Assembly (NCBI RefSeq): GCF_039555335.1
Contig: NW_027305510.1
Location: 186,001-250,000 of the forward strand
Length of the DNA: 64,000 nt
Source of the DNA: Amphiura filiformis
Lineage: Eukaryota > Echinodermata > Ophiuroidea > Amphilepidida > Amphiuridae
Direction: 5' to 3'
The notes beneath the pieces were generated by a model. It ran no database searches and had not been told where the DNA came from. It worked only from the letters and a program-made list of their open reading frames with translations. Of the stretch, positions 60,114 to 64,000 are shown one piece after another. The translations under genes were made by a program, and so were the position numbers. Numbering within the stretch: position 1 is the stretch's first letter; each line of letters opens with the position of its first letter.

Positions 60114-61166
60114 ACAAACCGTTCAAACCCAAGGGAACGTCCTTTATTATTATAATACTAGTTCTTTGTTATTATTTACCTAATCCTCTTACGCCGTCTT
60201 GGCAATGGATGCCTGGATGTTTATGATGGGTTTTGATCGATTGGCTGTCACTCAATTAATATTTAGTTATATATTTAGTTATAATTGTTTACAGTTATTT
60301 TTATAATTTTCAGTGGAGAAATAAGTTTGATAATATTATTGAAAATAACACAATATAAATGAATGGGATGAATGTTTTTTTTTGTAATCAATATTATTTT
60401 TAAATATTATATTACTACTATTTATTATTATTTATTATTTATTTATATTATCTATTATTGTTATTTTTATTTATTACTATTATATTATTAGATTATTATT
60501 ATAAATATTAATCATTATTTTATTATTATTATTATTTATTATTATTACTAGACCTAATATTATTATTACTATTTATTATTTAATATCACTATCTTATTTT
60601 TAAATTTGTAAAAATACAATTAAAAAGTAGGCCTACACTGAACTCATTTCAGATTTTTTCTTTATCTTTTTCTTTTTATAGGCCTTTTCGTTTATTTGTA
60701 GGCCTACAGCTAAGTACGGTATTATTTGTTTATGTTATTATTTTTGTTAATTTCTTCAGGTAACTTTCATTTATTTATCATTCATTAATTAATTTAAATT
60801 TATTTAGATGGTACTGTAGGCTAGCATAGTAGCATGATTTGAATTTTATAAGTTTGTCATGATTTATTGAAATGACGACTTTGTTTATTATTTTACATGA
60901 TAAATCTCTAGTACTAATCATGCTAATAATTCCTATATTTTTTATTTATTTTTAAATCATAATATCATGATTCATTTTATTTATGATAAATGTATTTTTA
61001 TTTATTTTTAAATTTGCTAAAATAATGTTAGCTGACCGTGGGTGATGGTACTCAAGTAAGCTCAAGTACTTGTGGCTTTTGATACCACGGAATAATCGAA
61101 GTCAAGTGGTGACTTCCATATAAGGCTCATATATAATGGACGTTCCCTTGGGTTTGAACGGTTTGT
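60114..61166. mobile_element. 1.05-kb element with 29-bp perfect inverted repeats
   Basis: Ends begin ACAAACCGTTCAAACCCAAG and are perfect over 29 bp (60114-60142, 61138-61166). GTACAGAG stands at 60106-60113 and 61167-61174, an 8-bp target duplication. The interior is very AT-rich with TTATTATT runs and no frame. The ends are not the usual CAGGG of hAT elements. Confidence 0.88.
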
Positions 61167-61233
61167 GTACAGAGTGGCAGTGACGCTGACAGTGTGCATG
61201 CATAAAGGCCGCTATAAATATCTGGAAAACACA

Positions 61234-61577
61234 TTAAAGGGGCATTTAAGTGATCCACAGCCTCATCCCCCACTTTTCTCAAAAAAGTTGAGATTTTATA
61301 TCACTGGAAACCTCTGGCTACATAATGTTTATGTACAAAATATTTCTTGCAGATTAATTCGTTTAGCAAAGATATCGTGAAATTTGAATTTCGCTCTGGT
61401 GCACCAGAACGAAATTACAACGCATTGTCTATGGAGCAGTGTAATACACATAATCATGCATAACTTCGCTAACGCAAAATCGGAATCAACTGAAATTTTG
61501 GGAATAGGTTTTTTTGTGGATATCTAATGAAAAATGACATAAATAGAGGATGCTAGGATCACGGAATACTCCTTTAA
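61234..61577. mobile_element. 344-bp TTAA-flanked MITE
   Basis: TTAAAGGGGCATTT...GTGATCC and GGATCACGGAATACTCCTTTAA are inverted with TTAA at both ends. Diverged left parts of the same family begin each 11-kb unit's TTAAAGGGGCATTTCGTGAT block (26611, and equivalents in copies 2 and 3). Confidence 0.7.
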
Positions 61578-62092
61578 GTTGGTAGCTGTACAAAGTTTGG
61601 TGGTATAGAGGTGAACATTGACTTTATTATATATTTTAGCCTACTTAATTGGGTTGTCCTTGAAAGTTTGCCTGGTCAACTGGATAATTAGGAGTCCCCG
61701 GGACCGGGTGGTGGTAACATTTCCAGACGGCTCCCTAGCCCGAAACATCATGGCCCTGTTCCTTTCGTACGGAGAAGGACAGTGGAAATCGTAGTGACGG
61801 AGGTGTGAGTACCTCAGGCTAACGGCTCCCCAAAAATCGCTTGCCCCCCCCCCCTCTCGGCCTGCCAAAAATCACTTGGCCCCCCACCATAATTCACCAC
61901 CCCATGCCATGAGGGGAACACATAAGTATTGCACCACTAGGTAAATTACAGCCTTTTAAAGATCCTTCGACTTCGCAGTTTTTATCCGACCTCGTACGTA
62001 CGCTAGCGTAAAATCGTGCCTATGTAGCTCTATTAATAGTCTATGTCCTGCACTTGATACGCAGATCGATCGGTGAATGAAGCAGGGTTGCC

Positions 62093-62329
62093 AAAAGATT
62101 TCAGCCCGAATCGCGGGTCAAATAATCGAAAAGTCGCCCAAATTTTCACTTTACCATTGGTTTCTATGGGGCAGGAAACTAGCGGAAGTCGCGGGAGCCA
62201 ATGTTGAAAAGTCGCCCAATTTTTTTCTTAAGCATTGGTTTCTATGGGACAGGAAATTGTCAAAAGTCACGGGAAAAATCTTCAAAAGTCGCCCAATTGG
62301 GCTACCAAATCGCGGGTTTGGCAACCCTG
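62093..62329. mobile_element. MITE with CAGGGTTGCCAAA ends
   Basis: Perfect 13-bp inverted ends flanked on both sides by ATGAAG. The interior repeats AAAAGTCGCCCAA and ATTGGTTTCTATGGG two to three times. hAT-like ends but only a 6-bp flank match. Confidence 0.7.
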
Positions 62330-62831
62330 ATGAAGTGCTGATGTGATGATGAGGTGATAATTAGCCTATCAGAACCGACTTCATGTCTATGCCATAAACC
62401 AATTTGTAAACTGCGCCAATTTGAGGTCGGATAAAAACTGCAAAGATATATTGCAATTGACAAAGTAACTTATCCTTGCTACTGATGCTATTTGTTGATT
62501 TTCCGACAAGCATTGTCCACAAGCATGATATTTTGAATAAAAAAAACCTCTGTTTTTAACATATTTTATGGTTTTTGAGGCCAATTCTGTGACAATATTT
62601 ATTGCACTTTTTTATATACAATCATATTGTGACATTTGGATTCAATTTGAGACAATTCTACATCCCGTACTCACAACATTTCGCTAAATTTTATACATTA
62701 AAAGTAAGATCTATGAAAACCAAATCTCCGGCCAATTTTGTATCAAGTCCTGTGCACCCCCAAAAGAAAATCCTTGCTAAGTTGCTATGCCACAAACCTG
62801 CACTAAATGTATTGCCATAGTCAGTTGTGCA

Positions 62832-63204
62832 GTTGCAGCTCCAGGAATTTTTTCGGGGGGAGGGGGGGGGGGGGGGAATTGAGGGGGAAAACTGAATTTC
62901 AGGGGGAAAATCAACAAATTTTGCACAAAATTACTGCAAAAAGGTGATATTTTCTTAATTTTGGGTTTTTACTGGGGGGGGGGGGGCAAGAGTTCTGACT
63001 GGGGGGCATTTCCCCCTCATGTCCACCCCTGGGCAGTGGCGTAACTAGGGTTGGTAGCGCCCGGGGCAAGAAACAAAATTTGCGTCCCCCTGAGAATATC
63101 TTAGAATATACGCGGGCAAAATTTGCTTCCCCCTGAGAATATCTTAGAATATACGCGGGCAATCCCCCCGTGAGTTACACCACTGCCCCTGGGAACCGCC
63201 ACTG
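62832..63204. mobile_element. Outer hAT-like element, host of a nested insertion
   Basis: GTTGTGCA flanks it at 62824-62831 and 63205-63212; right end CCGCCACTG is hAT-like and the left end (GTTGCAGCTCC) is its diverged partner. Contains two long G runs. Confidence 0.6.
63034..63185. mobile_element. Nested hAT MITE with 8-bp target duplication
   Basis: Ends CAGTGGCGTAACT and AGTTACACCACTG, flanked by CCCCTGGG at 63026-63033 and 63186-63193. A direct repeat of TTCCCCCTGAGAATATCTTA lies inside. Confidence 0.88.
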
Positions 63205-63290
63205 GTTGTGCACTTAAAGTTGATGATCGCTGGCCCATCCTCATGAACCTCTAATAATAATGTTCATGTTTTTCTTTTTTTCACGTTTAG

Positions 63291-63353
63291 TATGAAAATG
63301 GATTTGACAGTAAGAGATTACAGATGTGGCAGCTGCCTAAAACATACAAAGAG
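63291..63353 (+). CDS. Candidate exon of an unidentified gene
   Basis: A strong polypyrimidine tract and TCACGTTTAG precede 63 bases open in two frames, one reading YENGFDSKRLQMWQLPKTYK E, the other containing DYRCGSCLKHTKR with a CxxC pair. Donor GTAGGTATT at 63354. Its last bases and donor are repeated in the array that follows. Product unknown; the neighbouring exons would lie beyond the window or are not recognised. Confidence 0.45.
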
Positions 63354-63870
63354 GTAGGTATTATACACCCAAATGCGGCAGAAATGCACCCAATGTATTA
63401 GAAACACACCCAAAACATACGAAGAGGTAGGTATTATACACCCAAATGCGGCAGAAATGCACACGAATGTATTAGAAACACACCCAAAACATACAAAGAG
63501 GTAGGTATTATACACCCAAATGCGGCAGAAATGCACACAAATGTATTAGAAACACACCCAAAACATACAAAGAGGTAGGTATTATACACCCAAATGCGGC
63601 AGAAATGCACACGAATGTATTAGAAACACACCCAAAACATACAAAGAGGTAGGTATTATACACCCAAATGCGGCAGAAATGCACCCAATGTATTAGAAAC
63701 ACACCCAAAACATACAAAGAGGTAGGTATTATACACCCAAATGCGGCATAAATGCACACGAATGTATTAGAAACACACCCAAAACATACAAAGAGGTAGG
63801 TATTATACACCCAAATGCGGCAGAAATGCACACGAATGTATTAGAAACACACCCAAAACATTACAGAGAG
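63336..63870 (+). repeat. 73-75-bp tandem array carrying repeated splice donors
   Basis: Seven units, each with CAAAACATACAAAGAG, a GTAGGTATTATACACCC donor region, two or three ACACCCAAATG-type minisatellite words and ATGTATTAGAAACA. GT donors fall at 63354, 63427, 63501, 63575, 63649, 63722 and 63796, with a final GTAAGT at 63871. Confidence 0.88.
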
Positions 63871-63932
63871 GTAAGTATTACCCTTCCCAGAATCCTTTGC
63901 AACATGATACATCACCTCATTTCATCAAATTA

Positions 63933-63995
63933 GAATACACCCAAATGTGCTAGGAATACACCCAAATATTTTGGGAATACACCCAAAGACATGAA
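63933..63995 (-). repeat. 21-bp minisatellite, three monomers at window end
   Basis: ACACCCAAATGTGCTAGGAAT and relatives, orientation as at 128-513; continues toward the window edge. Confidence 0.8.
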
Positions 63996-64000
63996 GATCT

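Overview
This window is animal nuclear DNA: exons with canonical GT/AG borders, tandem C2H2 zinc fingers, tRNA-derived SINEs, reverse-transcriptase (RT) fragments, many miniature inverted-repeat elements and long satellites. The frequent octamer TAGGCCTA and the SINE/MITE-rich background suggest a marine invertebrate deuterostome such as an echinoderm. That is an inference; no gene here fixes the species.

Layout. (1) 1-13418, + strand: the 3' part of a large poly-zinc-finger gene. Eight exons join in phase (21-120, 1228-1483, 2596-2733, 3469-3706, 5683-5999, 6992-7151, 8005-8172, 9566-13418) and encode about 1,740 residues with at least 42 C2H2 fingers, a non-finger linker in exons 4-5 and an acidic, Ser/Thr/Gln-rich tail. 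Its introns hold a dispersed 21-bp minisatellite, decayed copies of exon ends with their splice donors, and about twelve short fragments of an RT GVPQGSxLGP motif. (2) 13419-21500: no secure gene; several hAT-type MITEs with exact 8-bp target duplications, foldback elements, SINE copies and more 21-bp minisatellite. (3) 21501-54980: three tandem copies of an 11.16-kb unit (21501-32657, 32658-43834, 43835-54980), nearly identical. Each carries a SINE, TTAA-flanked terminal-inverted-repeat elements, a long foldback, a hAT MITE and the 3' half of a broken F-box/LRR gene on the minus strand. Only the third copy runs on into the rest of that gene (to 55661). (4) 56191-57820: a 43-bp satellite, then a 37-bp triplet. 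(5) 57977-63212: further inverted-repeat elements, including nested hAT insertions. (6) 63291-63870: a candidate exon whose 3' end and splice donor are amplified as a 73-75-bp tandem array.

The zinc-finger protein is presumably a nuclear DNA-binding factor and the F-box/LRR product would have been a ubiquitin-ligase substrate receptor, but the latter is broken in every copy. Most of the interest lies in the DNA dynamics: a six-base GGCCTA insertion at TA dinucleotides with internal controls, RT fragments placed just downstream of splice donors, and a recent tandem triplication.
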